Assembly: GCA_963695985.1 (NCBI GenBank)
Contig: CAVOIC010000011.1
Span: 462,180-526,179, forward strand
DNA: 64,000 nt
Source of the DNA: DATBVX01 sp963695985
GTDB taxonomy: Bacteria > Pseudomonadota > Gammaproteobacteria > Steroidobacterales > Steroidobacteraceae
Reading direction: 5' to 3'
Shown: positions 36,164-44,259 of the stretch, piece by piece
Layout of the letters: the number at the start of each line of letters is the position of its first letter
Position numbering within the stretch: the first letter of the stretch is position 1
Translations under genes and position numbers: made by a program
Notes under the pieces: generated by a model
Database searches by the model: none
Told to the model about the DNA's origin: nothing
What the model saw: only the letters and a program-made list of their open reading frames with translations

Positions 36164-36808
36164 ATGGGCGAGGAAGCATCAGCCGGCGACACGATTCCCG
36201 ATGGCGCCAGCGTCATTGAGGTGCACGTCGCCGAGCCGAAACGGTTGTTCAACGCGATGGACCCTGCGCCGTTTCGTGACCGCGATCTCGACCCCAACGC
36301 GGAAGAGTTCATTGTGAGCTGGGGCAGGGAGCTGCCTCACGATGCTCTACTGGGTCTGCTGGTCCATGTCGATCAGGGTGCGGGACCGACGGACGAAGCT
36401 GTGGTCCTGCGCAACGCGATTCACCAGTTCTTCGAGGGTCGGAGCACAGCCACCCGGCGACGATTGCGACAGCTCTTTCATCGCGGCCGCATCAGTCTCG
36501 TTATTGGACTTGCCTTCCTGGTGGCGTCGTTCGGCGCGAGTCAGCTGGTCGGAAACTGGTTACAACCGGGCGGCATTGCCGACCTGCTGCGCGAGAGCCT
36601 CCTGATCGGCGGATGGGTCGCGATGTGGGGTCCGCTCGAGATCTTTCTCTACGACTGGTGGCCGATTCGCGCCGAAGCGCGGCTCTTCGATCGGCTCGCG
36701 GTGATGCCGGTTCGCATCCGCTACGTCGCTGGCAAGGCGAGCGACGCGTGGCAACGGGACTGGCCAGCCACTCCGGCCCATAATCCGCCAGGGGTTACTG
36801 CTTCCTGA
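36164..36808 (+). CDS. Membrane protein of unknown function
   Basis: 214 residues from the ATG at 36164; an earlier start (36119) adds 15 residues. The N-terminal 100 residues are soluble (HVAEPKRLFNAMDPAPFRD, then FIVSWGRELPHDALLGLLVH), followed by two hydrophobic segments (about 118-140 and 150-172) and a positively charged C-terminal tail. The same arrangement occurs in conserved hypothetical proteins of proteobacteria. No catalytic motif is visible. Confidence 0.65.
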   Translation: MGEEASAGDTIPDGASVIEVHVAEPKRLFNAMDPAPFRDRDLDPNAEEFIVSWGRELPHDALLGLLVHVDQGAGPTDEAVVLRNAIHQFFEGRSTATRRRLRQLFHRGRISLVIGLAFLVASFGASQLVGNWLQPGGIADLLRESLLIGGWVAMWGPLEIFLYDWWPIRAEARLFDRLAVMPVRIRYVAGKASDAWQRDWPATPAHNPPGVTAS

Positions 36809-36934
36809 CGGCTCCATGAAGGCCTGCCCCAATCTGGGTAGGTCTGCCGTCCAAAATGGGTGGTCCTGCCGATTTCGCCTCGCGTCCCGCGCGGCACGAT
36901 CCTCATTACCCAAAATCCTCCTCTGGAGACGACA

Positions 36935-37585
36935 ATGAAGGGTCTCATTGCAGTACTGTCAGTTCTGTTCCTTGCCCGCGCGTTCGCGGCGGACGACGCC
37001 CCCACCCATTCGGCCATGGCGTCCGACTTGAACGCCAACATGCACCGTTATCTGGTCGAACGCACCTTTCCACCCCATGCCCTCGAGGGTCTGGATGCCA
37101 CGACGAAGGCAAAGGTAAACGCCAACAACGCGTCGGTTGGAGTGCGTTGGGTCAGCTCCTATGCCAACGCTGACGAAACCAAGACCTATTGCGTCTACGA
37201 GGGACCGAGCGAGGCGGCGATCCGCAAAGCCGCCGAGCTCAACGCGTTGCCGGTCGACCGCGTGACGGAGGTACCCGTAGATCTGGATCCGCAAATACCC
37301 GCGCACTCAGAGGCGGCCGGCGGAGAACGTCACCGCTATCTGATCGAGCGAACCTTCGCGCCGGGCGCACTCGATGGCCTCGACGCAGCGGGCAAAGCCA
37401 AGGTCAACGCAACCAACGCCCAGTACGGCGTGCAGTGGGTGACGTCCTACGCCAACGCCGACAAGACCAAGACATATTGCATCTACGAGGGACCGAGCGA
37501 GGCGGCAGTGCGTAGAGCGGCGAGCGCCAACCAGATTCCCGTCGATACCGTTACGGAAGTGCCGGTGACGCTGTCGCCGGAGTAA
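36935..37585 (+). CDS. Exported protein with two DUF4242 (SCO4226-like) domains
   Basis: 216 residues from the ATG at 36935 with TGGAGAC upstream. Signal peptide to about residue 18 (AFA-AD). Two homologous halves (residues 36-110 and 131-205) each begin HRYL(V/I)ERTF and contain V(R/Q)WV(S/T)SYANAD(E/K)TKTYC(V/I)YEGPSEAA. DUF4242 folds as a ferredoxin-like unit, and the SCO4226 member binds nickel. Here an intragenic duplication has produced a single-chain dimer. Periplasmic location; role unknown. Confidence 0.82.
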   Translation: MKGLIAVLSVLFLARAFAADDAPTHSAMASDLNANMHRYLVERTFPPHALEGLDATTKAKVNANNASVGVRWVSSYANADETKTYCVYEGPSEAAIRKAAELNALPVDRVTEVPVDLDPQIPAHSEAAGGERHRYLIERTFAPGALDGLDAAGKAKVNATNAQYGVQWVTSYANADKTKTYCIYEGPSEAAVRRAASANQIPVDTVTEVPVTLSPE

Positions 37586-37641
37586 GCGCAGCAGCTCGCA
37601 CGGATCGTGCCGCCGCCACGGTCCTGTGCTGTTGGACCTCT

Positions 37642-37681
37642 GGCGTGCCATCGCTAGGGCTGCCGCCCGCGATGGCACGCC
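37642..37681. other. 13-bp perfect inverted repeat downstream of the DUF4242 gene
   Basis: GGCGTGCCATCGC and GCGATGGCACGCC flank a 14-nt loop. It lies 56 nt after the stop of the DUF4242 gene and 126 nt before the next start. No T-run follows on either strand, so it may be a Rho-type or transcript-end stem, or a REP-like element. Confidence 0.5.
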
Positions 37682-37807
37682 GAGCTTCGTCAGGCGCACC
37701 CTGAGTTTTCATTTGACCGATGAGGTCCGTCGACTCACCGAAGGTGATGTCGAACGGCTGTCAGGCCACATGGGATAATCCAGTAGGCCTTGTGTCGAAA
37801 GGGTCAA

Positions 37808-39313
37808 GTGAATACGACTCCATCGTCGGCTTCTCGCTGGGCGCTCCGCACGATCGTGCTGGGGCTTGCGCTTCATGCGCCTGTCTTTGCGGAGCCGGGC
37901 GACGCATGGACCGCCACCGGCAAGTCAGTCGAACACTGGCGGGCGCTCACGCGAGCGGATGTCGAGGCAGCCGCCCAGCTGCTCGAAGACAATCATCCCG
38001 GCGCCAGCATTGAAGCCGGCGATGAGGCATTTCGCGTTCGACTGGATGCCAGCCGGCAGCGCGCGCTGGCACGCGCCGCCGAGGTAAACGGCTTCGCGGG
38101 CTACGTCGCGACGATGTCGGAGTTCGCGACCAGTATCGGCGATCGCCACGTCGGGTTTCTCGAACACTATCTACCCTTCACGCTTGACTGGCCGGGGTTC
38201 CTCGTTGGCCGGCGCGGTGCGCAATGGCTGGTGACGGATGAAGACCCGCCCAAGGACGGTCCGTCACTCCTCGGCGCCAGGCTGATCTCATGTGAGGGTG
38301 AGGCCGTAGACGATTTTGCGAAGCGCACGCTCGGAACCTTCCGCGCGGTATGGACAGTGGAAGCGCAGCGGATGCGTGCGGCGCCCTGGCTGCTGGTCGA
38401 CGAAGGCAATCCATTCCTCAGGCGACCCGCAACCTGTGTGTTCTCCACGGACGGCAACACGCGGACCGTCGCTCTTGAATGGCGCACGATTTCGCGCGCG
38501 ACATTGCGGCCGCGAATGCGCACCGTTGGGACCGGCGGGGCCGCCGGCTTTGGCGTCGAACGCTTCGGCAACGGCTGGTGGATCGCGCTCGGCGAACTCT
38601 CCGATGATGCGCGCGCGGTCGTCGCTGCAACTGAGGCGAACGCCGCCTCGATGCACGAGGCACAGTTCGTCGTTCTGGATCTTCGCGGAAACGACGGAGG
38701 GAACTCCGCTTTCGGTCGCGAGATCGCGAATGCACTGTATGGTGCGAGCTACGTCAAGGAGCGTGTCGGCGAATCCGGACCAGGCACGAATTGTGCGACC
38801 ATGTGGCGCGTTTCGCCGGACAACCTCCGCACCCTCGACTCTTACAAGGCCGCATTTGCCGAAGCAGGCGAGAGCGCAACATGGCAGCAGTTGATGGATG
38901 CTGCCGCAATCGCAGTGAAGGCGCATCGGGCGCTCACTGGGGCGCCGACCTGTGTGTCGCGCGAATTACCGGAAGCGCTACCACCGCAGGAAGCACCCGC
39001 ATTCGTCGGCCGCATGGTGATTGTCACGGACCGCGAATGCTTCAGCTCGTGTCTCCTGGTTGTGCAGGACTTTCTGCGCCTCGGGGCTGTCCAGGTGGGA
39101 GAGGCTACCGACCAGGCGACTCGCTACACCGAGCAACGCGTTGCGTACCTGCCATCCGGCCTCGCGATCTTCTCGACGCTGATGGCGCTGGACCCAGCGC
39201 TTCCGGCACTGCTCGGTCCATTCGTTCCGTCCGTGCCCTACGACGGCAACATCGCGGGTACCGACGCGCTCAAGCGGTGGCTCGCCACGATGCTTGCTGA
39301 GGCGCCTCCCTGA
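37808..39313 (+). CDS. S41-peptidase-like exported protein
   Basis: 501 residues from a GTG at 37808 (AAAGGG upstream). Signal peptide near residues 10-27 (APVFA-EP). Conserved S41 features: LDLRGNDGGN near residue 300 and a Ser-containing CFSSCLLVVQDFLRLGA near residue 410. It resembles the protein at 21970, but the two differ strongly outside the core. A long insertion between the two motifs contains paired Cys residues. Probably a periplasmic serine hydrolase. Confidence 0.75.
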   Translation: MNTTPSSASRWALRTIVLGLALHAPVFAEPGDAWTATGKSVEHWRALTRADVEAAAQLLEDNHPGASIEAGDEAFRVRLDASRQRALARAAEVNGFAGYVATMSEFATSIGDRHVGFLEHYLPFTLDWPGFLVGRRGAQWLVTDEDPPKDGPSLLGARLISCEGEAVDDFAKRTLGTFRAVWTVEAQRMRAAPWLLVDEGNPFLRRPATCVFSTDGNTRTVALEWRTISRATLRPRMRTVGTGGAAGFGVERFGNGWWIALGELSDDARAVVAATEANAASMHEAQFVVLDLRGNDGGNSAFGREIANALYGASYVKERVGESGPGTNCATMWRVSPDNLRTLDSYKAAFAEAGESATWQQLMDAAAIAVKAHRALTGAPTCVSRELPEALPPQEAPAFVGRMVIVTDRECFSSCLLVVQDFLRLGAVQVGEATDQATRYTEQRVAYLPSGLAIFSTLMALDPALPALLGPFVPSVPYDGNIAGTDALKRWLATMLAEAPP

Positions 39314-39496
39314 TTGTTGGAGCCGGTGAGGGCGAATTCCGCTCCGCAAACAATCGGCTCGCCTCACGACCCGCACGGCTCCGCAAGTCGTGACGCCTGC
39401 CGCCGCGATGTGCGCGAGTTCACATTGTACGCAAGCGAACAGACGCCCCTGCGAGCGCAGGTTAAAGAATAGCCTGCAGAATCTATGGGTGGCGAC

Positions 39497-40504
39497 ATGA
39501 ATCCAGTAGTGATGACGAGTGATCTTACCGGCAACGAGCGCCAGCTGTGCGCGCGCTTCGCCAAGGCGTCCCTGGGTCGGGCGCTCTGGCAACTAGCCAG
39601 CACGCTGTCAGCGTTCGCGCTCTTGTGGCTGTTGATGGCGTGGAGCCTGCTCTCAGGCTGGGGCTATGGCTGGACTTTGCTGCTTGCCTTGCCCACCGCT
39701 GGATTGTATGTGCGTCTGTTTATCATCCAGCACGATTGCGGTCATGGTTCGTACTTCGCCAGCAGGCGCGCCAACCAGTGGGTGGGTTGTTGTCTCGGGT
39801 TGATCACGCTGTTCCCTTTCGGCTATTGGAAGAAAACCCATGCCGTGCACCACGGCACCTCCGGGAATCTCGATCGCCGCGAGTTCGGCGATGTCCGGAC
39901 GCTGACCGTGAAGGAGTATCGGGCACGTTCGCGGCTGGGCCGCTTCTTCTACCGCTGTTATCGCAGCATGCCCGTGCTGCTGGGGGTGGGCCCGATCTTT
40001 CAGCTCGTGATCAAGCATCGCATTCCATTCGATCTGCCCTTGTCCTGGAGAAGAGAGTGGCACAGTGTGCTGCTCAACAATCTGATGCTCCTGCTCGCCG
40101 TAGTCGCGTGCGGCCTGGCGCTAGGTTGGCAGGTGCTGCTGCTGGCGCAGCTGCCGGTGCTTCTGATTGCGGGTGCGATGGGCGTGTGGTTGTTCTACGT
40201 GCAGCACACTTTCGAGCACGCCTATTGGCTGCGGCAGAAAGACTGGGATTCCAACCAGGCCGCGGTCGACGGCAGTTCCTACTACGACCTGCCGCGCGTG
40301 CTGCATTGGTTCACTGGCAACATCGGCTACCACCACATTCACCACCTGGCGCCGCGCATTCCGAACTACCGCTTGCGCGCAGCGTTTGAGTCCAGCCCGC
40401 TGCTGCGGCGCGCACCAAGGCTCACGCTGCGTACCAGCCTCGGATGCGTGCGCATGAAGCTTTGGGACGAAGACCGGGGACGGATGGTCGGCTTTCCAGA
40501 GTGA
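39497..40504 (+). CDS. Membrane fatty acid desaturase
   Basis: 335 residues from the ATG at 39497 (one at 39485 is also possible). The three His boxes of membrane desaturases are HDCGH (79-83), HAVHH (115-119) and HHIHH (279-283), with four or more membrane segments between them. Such DesA/DesC-type enzymes insert double bonds into acyl chains using di-iron and oxygen, often to adjust membrane fluidity. It is convergent with the Crp/Fnr-type gene. Confidence 0.9.
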   Translation: MNPVVMTSDLTGNERQLCARFAKASLGRALWQLASTLSAFALLWLLMAWSLLSGWGYGWTLLLALPTAGLYVRLFIIQHDCGHGSYFASRRANQWVGCCLGLITLFPFGYWKKTHAVHHGTSGNLDRREFGDVRTLTVKEYRARSRLGRFFYRCYRSMPVLLGVGPIFQLVIKHRIPFDLPLSWRREWHSVLLNNLMLLLAVVACGLALGWQVLLLAQLPVLLIAGAMGVWLFYVQHTFEHAYWLRQKDWDSNQAAVDGSSYYDLPRVLHWFTGNIGYHHIHHLAPRIPNYRLRAAFESSPLLRRAPRLTLRTSLGCVRMKLWDEDRGRMVGFPE

Positions 40505-40508
40505 TCGC

Positions 40509-41228
40509 TCAAGGGCCCTTATCGGGAGCGAGCAGCCGATCGGTCTCTCTCTTGACCGCGGCGTAACACTCGCAGGAGAGCTGTTCCAACTTCGGCCGAT
40601 CGAGCACCGTGATCTGCCCGCGCCTGTACCGGATCACACCGAGCTTCTGCAACTTGCCAGCGGCCTCCGTGACGCCCTCGCGACGCACGCCGAGCATGTT
40701 GGCGATCAGCTCCTGCGTCATGGTGAGCGTGTTCGAAGGCAGGCGGTCCAGCGACAGCAGCAGCCAGCGGCAGAGCTGCTGGTGGACAGAATGATGGCGG
40801 TTGCAGACGGCGGTTTGTGCCATCTGCGTGGTCAGGGACTGCGTGTAACGCAGCAGTACGTAAAGCATCTGCCCGTGACGATTGAATTCCTCCTTGAGCC
40901 GCTTCCCCGTCAGCCGGTAAGCGAAGCCCGCGCTCTGCACGATCGCGCGGCTCGGCGTGGTCTCACCACCCATGAACAGCGCAACGCCCACCGCCCCTTC
41001 GTTGCCGACGACCGCGATTTCTGCGGATGAGCCGTCTGCGAGCATGTACAGGAGCGACACGATGCAGCTGGTGGGGAAGTACATGTGGCGCAGCTTGGCG
41101 CCGGACTCGTAGACGACCATCCCGAGCGGCATCTCGACGAGCCTCAGGTGCGGGAAGAGTCGGTCGCGCTCCGCCGGCGGCAGCCTCGAGAGAATCTGAT
41201 TTTCCTCTGGACGCGAAGGTCCGGGCAT
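40509..41228 (-). CDS. Crp/Fnr-family transcriptional regulator
   Basis: 239 residues. Cyclic-nucleotide-type beta-roll (FPHLRLVEMPLGMVVYE to EIAVVGNEGAVGVALFMG, residues 25-95), a dimerisation helix, and a C-terminal winged helix-turn-helix (LTMTQELIANMLGVRREGVTEAA) with the family-typical CNRHHSVHQQLCRWLL. No Fnr Cys cluster is present, so no FeS sensor is expected. One of the palindromic candidate operators (41296-41309) lies in the intergenic region shared with the receiver gene, which fits autoregulation. A second member is at 48124. Confidence 0.87.
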   Translation of the reverse strand: MPGPSRPEENQILSRLPPAERDRLFPHLRLVEMPLGMVVYESGAKLRHMYFPTSCIVSLLYMLADGSSAEIAVVGNEGAVGVALFMGGETTPSRAIVQSAGFAYRLTGKRLKEEFNRHGQMLYVLLRYTQSLTTQMAQTAVCNRHHSVHQQLCRWLLLSLDRLPSNTLTMTQELIANMLGVRREGVTEAAGKLQKLGVIRYRRGQITVLDRPKLEQLSCECYAAVKRETDRLLAPDKGP

Positions 41229-41295
41229 GATGTATGAATCTCGGCGGCAGACGGCAGCGGTCCCAACGGAGTCTAGCCGAAACCGCGCCGGCTAT

Positions 41296-41309
41296 GTGCT
41301 CAACCGTAC
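41296..41309. promoter_or_regulatory. Palindromic candidate operator (site 1)
   Basis: GTGCT-CAAC-CGTAC followed by GGACG. It lies 68 bp upstream of the Crp/Fnr-type gene (minus strand) and 82 bp upstream of the receiver gene (plus strand). One mismatch in the left half from the GTRCG-N4-CGYAC pattern seen at five other sites. Confidence 0.5.
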
Positions 41310-41391
41310 GGACGGCACGGGCATCGTCGCGCACACTGACGAAGTGTGTATCCAGTAAAGCCGGGCGGCCGGCCGTTGGCGGACGGTCCAA

Positions 41392-41757
41392 ATGGCGCGC
41401 ATTCTGATCGTTGATGACGACGTAGCTTCGGCGCGTTCGCTCTCCCTGATGCTCGAGGAGTCGGGTTATGGTGAGACGCGCGTCGAACATACCGCCGCCA
41501 CCGCGCTCCAGGCCGGGGTCGAGTTCGGTCCCAGCATCATCTTCGTGGACATCGAGTTGCCGGACATGAGCGGCTACGACGTAGCGCGGCTCCTGCACCA
41601 ACATCCGCGCCTGCAGCAGATGCGGCTGATCGCGTTGACGGACAGCGGCGAGCATCCGGGTCGAGAGCAGGCGCGGGCATCGGGATTCGAGCGCTACCTG
41701 GTGAAGCCCGTATCCGTCGCGGCATTGCAGGAAGTGCTGGACACGCTTTCGCGATAG
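41392..41757 (+). CDS. Single-domain response regulator (receiver only)
   Basis: 121 residues, only a CheY-like receiver: acidic pair Asp8/Asp9 (VDDD), phosphoacceptor Asp53 (IIFVDIELPDMSG), Thr83 and the conserved Lys105 (RYLVKPVS). There is no output domain, so it acts by protein contact, or in a phosphorelay whose kinase is not encoded nearby. It is followed 33 bp downstream by the Cys-rich repeat gene and may be co-transcribed with it. Confidence 0.9.
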   Translation: MARILIVDDDVASARSLSLMLEESGYGETRVEHTAATALQAGVEFGPSIIFVDIELPDMSGYDVARLLHQHPRLQQMRLIALTDSGEHPGREQARASGFERYLVKPVSVAALQEVLDTLSR

Positions 41758-41790
41758 CTGCTATCCAAACAACAGATTGAGGAGTCTCCA

Positions 41791-42552
41791 TTGAGTACCG
41801 AGTCAAGACAGCTTCCGATCACGTGCCTGCTTCTCGCAGCCTGTCTGATGGTCGCATCTGCAACGGCCCTGCCCGCGAGTTCAAGCGCGCTGCCGAGCAA
41901 TGCCCAGGCCAGCCGTTACGGGAGCAGTTGGGAGTGCATGCGAGGATTTCGGCGGCAGGGAGAAGCGTGCGTAACCCTCAACGTTCCAGCGAATGCGTAC
42001 CTCGATTCTCACGGTAACGGCTGGGACTGCAATCGGGGATACCTGAAAGTCGATCAGGCGTGTGTCGCCGTCAAAGTACCGCCCAACGCTTACGCGGACA
42101 ATTCGGATTTCGGCCCAGGTTGGCGCTGCAGTCGCGGTTACCGCCAGAAGAACGGCAACTGCGCGCGCATCATCGTCCCAGCGAACGCGTATTCTGCGGA
42201 TCAATCCTACGGTCGCGGTTGGGAGTGCGATCGCGGCTATCGCCTCGACGGGGAAGCTTGCATCGCGGTGAAAGTGCCAGCAAATGGATACCTGTTGCGC
42301 GCCGGCGATAGTTGGGAGTGCGAGCGAGGTTTCATGAAGCGCGCCGATGCATGCGTGTCGGTCCAGGTGCCCGTGAACGGCTATCTGGACTCGACAGGCA
42401 AGGACTGGAAATGCGAACGTGGATTCAGGAAAGGAAGCGCGACGTGCGTGGCGCTGACCGTGCCGACCAACGCGTACCTTGACTATTCCGGCAATGAGTG
42501 GCGCTGCGCGGATGGCTTCCGCAAGCAGGCCGAGTCTTGCGCAGCCGACTGA
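41791..42552 (+). CDS. Secreted Cys-rich protein with seven short repeats
   Basis: 253 residues from a TTG start that has GGAG 6 nt upstream. Signal peptide to about residue 40. Seven consecutive units of 31-34 residues follow, with the pattern (S/G/D/E)W-x-C-x-(R/D)-G-(F/Y)...C(V/I/A)...VP-x-N-(A/G)-Y; the last unit is shortened. Each unit has two Cys, so each may close one disulfide. The function of the repeat is not known to me. It probably belongs with the preceding receiver gene. Expression may be low, given the TTG start. Confidence 0.75.
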   Translation: MSTESRQLPITCLLLAACLMVASATALPASSSALPSNAQASRYGSSWECMRGFRRQGEACVTLNVPANAYLDSHGNGWDCNRGYLKVDQACVAVKVPPNAYADNSDFGPGWRCSRGYRQKNGNCARIIVPANAYSADQSYGRGWECDRGYRLDGEACIAVKVPANGYLLRAGDSWECERGFMKRADACVSVQVPVNGYLDSTGKDWKCERGFRKGSATCVALTVPTNAYLDYSGNEWRCADGFRKQAESCAAD

Positions 42553-42583
42553 TGACGAACCAGTTCAATCTTTGGAGGATCTA

Positions 42584-42715
42584 ATGGCGAAACCGAACTA
42601 CCATCACGTCAGGCGACAGAAGGAACTTGCCAGAAAGACGCGCCAGCAGGTGAAGGAGCAGCGCAAGGCGACTCGCACGAACACGCGTGATCCAAGCCCG
42701 AAGCCCGGCGAGTGA
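42584..42715 (+). CDS. Small highly basic protein
   Basis: 43 residues from an ATG with GGAGG 7 nt upstream: MAKPNYHHVRRQKELARKTR, then a long charged helix. It resembles a conserved family of small Lys/Arg-rich bacterial proteins that begin MAKPNY and lack known function. It follows the repeat protein by 31 bp and probably belongs to the same transcript. Confidence 0.7.
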   Translation: MAKPNYHHVRRQKELARKTRQQVKEQRKATRTNTRDPSPKPGE

Positions 42716-42733
42716 GCAGGCAGGCTCGTGGTC

Positions 42734-43156
42734 TCAGCCTCGCTTGCGGCGACTTGCGATCTCCGGATGTAGTCGCGTGAAATCGACGATGAAGTGATCA
42801 CCGTCGAAACTGACCAGCTTGCCGACCAGATCTCGGCGCACGTGGAAACCCCTGCCGTGCTTGTTGCTGCCCGCATCCATGGGTGTCTTCACTATCATGC
42901 GTATCGGTAACTCGCCATCCCGTGCGAGTGCGAGGTGCTGGCCGAGGAGCGCAGTGCCTTTGGAATCCTCCGCATCCCGGGAAAGCCTGTCCTCATACCG
43001 AAGCACACCGCGCGCAGGGTGTCCAAAGTACGGCGGTGAGCAGTGGAGCACCATCGCCCCGTCGGCCGCGATGGCCGAGAGTCCTCGCATCCGGGTAGCC
43101 GGCTTGGCGCCGAATCGCCCGAAGGCATCAACCAGACTGAGATTCGCGTCGTTCAC
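42734..43156 (-). CDS. Conserved hypothetical protein
   Basis: 140 residues from a GTG at 43156 with GAGG 8 nt upstream; a longer frame to 43237 exists but is preceded by no ribosome-binding site and passes through a hairpin. Motifs such as LSLVDAFGRFGAKPATR, ADGAMVLHCSPPYFGHPARG and DLVGKLVSFDGDHFIVDFTR look like a conserved family. No domain is recognised. Convergent with the small basic protein gene. Confidence 0.7.
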   Translation of the reverse strand: MNDANLSLVDAFGRFGAKPATRMRGLSAIAADGAMVLHCSPPYFGHPARGVLRYEDRLSRDAEDSKGTALLGQHLALARDGELPIRMIVKTPMDAGSNKHGRGFHVRRDLVGKLVSFDGDHFIVDFTRLHPEIASRRKRG

Positions 43157-43222
43157 TTCGTGTTCCTCGTTTCGTTCCGCAATAGCCGGCTCCAGTGCAC
43201 CGGTAATCACAATGCGCGTTCT

Positions 43223-43249
43223 CTGTGGCGGGCGCAACGCCCGCCACAG
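43223..43249. other. Perfect 12-bp hairpin between divergent genes
   Basis: CTGTGGCGGGCG and CGCCCGCCACAG flank a CAA triloop. It lies between the conserved hypothetical gene (minus strand) and the RRM gene (plus strand). No U-run follows on either strand. It may be a 5'-UTR control element of the RRM mRNA or a chromosomal REP-like structure. Confidence 0.65.
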
Positions 43250-43448
43250 GTCAGCGGCGCGAAACCCCAGCGGGACACCGCGGATTGCTGTAGCCTATCC
43301 GCCGGATCGTGACCTTTCTGCTTGTCTGCCTTGGCCCCCTACGCCGCTCCGGCGCGCTTTCCGGGCAAAGTCCGCTGCCTTCGGAAAGCCTGACGAACCA
43401 GGAGGCAGGGCCATCCTGCCATCGTTCCACTCTCGTGAGTAATCTGTA

Positions 43449-43730
43449 ATGACCAAACTTTACGTTGGAAATCTCCCATTCACAGTGACCGATGAAGGCG
43501 TGCGCACTCTGTTCTCGCAGCACGGAACCGTTGAAAAGGTATCCCTCATCACCGATCGCGATACGGGTCGTCCGCGCGGCTTCGGTTTCGTGGAGATGCC
43601 GAATGCGGATGCGGCGCGCGCCATGCAGGCATTGAACGGCAAAGACTTCGAAGGCCGCGCTCTCAAAGTCAACGAGGCTCAGGACCGCGAGCGCTCAGGC
43701 GGTGGAAGCCGCGGCGGTGGCCGCTACTGA
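43449..43730 (+). CDS. RRM-type RNA-binding protein
   Basis: 93 residues: a single RNA-recognition motif with RNP2 LYVGNL (4-9) and RNP1 RGFGFVEM (43-50), followed by a Gly/Arg/Ser-rich tail (GGGSRGGGRY). This is the layout of bacterial glycine-rich RNA-binding proteins, often induced by cold or stress. The upstream hairpin at 43223-43249 lies in its 5' region. Confidence 0.92.
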   Translation: MTKLYVGNLPFTVTDEGVRTLFSQHGTVEKVSLITDRDTGRPRGFGFVEMPNADAARAMQALNGKDFEGRALKVNEAQDRERSGGGSRGGGRY

Positions 43731-43809
43731 GTCGTGCCGGATCGACGGCCGCTGCGGGCGGGGCGAGATACGCCCCACCGCATCTCTACGGCGTTGAGTA
43801 TTTGCAGAC

Positions 43810-44088
43810 GTGGCCTGGCGCAAGACAGGGGCATTCCACCCACCGGAAGAAATCCTCGTCCTGACGTGCGATGTGTGTGAGCGCGACATCGGCAACGAGG
43901 ATGGGCGCAGGCCGCTCGCGCATTTCCGCATAAGCTGCCATCCGAATCCCGGTGCAATCGATGATCAGGAACCGGCGATAGTCATCTGTTCCCAGGAATG
44001 CCTGCGCGCGTTCGCCGCGAGTACCACCGGTCCAGATCTTCCCTCGTCCATCGGGCGCCACCGATCGCCCAGCAAGCTGCGAAGGTAG
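43810..44088 (+). CDS. Small Cys-rich protein, zinc-ribbon-like
   Basis: 92 residues from a GTG at 43810. It contains CDVCERDIG near residues 20-28, two further Cys (HFRISCHPN; VICSQECLRAF) and alternating strands. The spacing CxxC...C...CxxxC suggests a zinc-binding fold. Start codon uncertain; the upstream context is weak. It precedes the 46-residue protein by 6 bp, so the two are probably co-translated. Function unknown. Confidence 0.6.
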   Translation: MAWRKTGAFHPPEEILVLTCDVCERDIGNEDGRRPLAHFRISCHPNPGAIDDQEPAIVICSQECLRAFAASTTGPDLPSSIGRHRSPSKLRR

Positions 44089-44094
44089 CGTTTC

Positions 44095-44235
44095 ATGACA
44101 ATGGTGTTCATTGCATCCCTCGTGGTCATTGCTCTGTATCTCGGCAAACGCTGGAGTGATACGAGCGCTGAGAACACCCAATTGCGGGCTCAGGTTGCCA
44201 CACTGAAGCGGCAGCTCGCGAGGCGCGATCGCTGA
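44095..44235 (+). CDS. Tiny membrane-anchored coiled-coil protein
   Basis: 46 residues: MTMVFIASLVVIALYLGKRW is a single membrane segment ending in basic residues, then a short heptad-like helix (SAENTQLRAQVATLKRQLA). AAGGTAG precedes the ATG at 9 nt. The plan resembles PspB but is shorter. Probably co-transcribed with the preceding zinc-ribbon-like gene. Confidence 0.6.
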   Translation: MTMVFIASLVVIALYLGKRWSDTSAENTQLRAQVATLKRQLARRDR

Positions 44236-44259
44236 TGGAGTGAATTCCGGCCGCACGTG

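Noticed and set aside
37720..38013. Plus-strand frame overlapping the start of the second S41-like gene
   Set aside because: Alternate-frame shadow: the S41-like gene has a signal peptide and conserved motifs, this one does not.
39314..39496. Inverted repeats (GATTGTT/AACAATC and TCACGAC/GTCGTGA) before the desaturase
   Set aside because: Short, interrupted and without T-run; not distinguishable from chance in GC-rich DNA.
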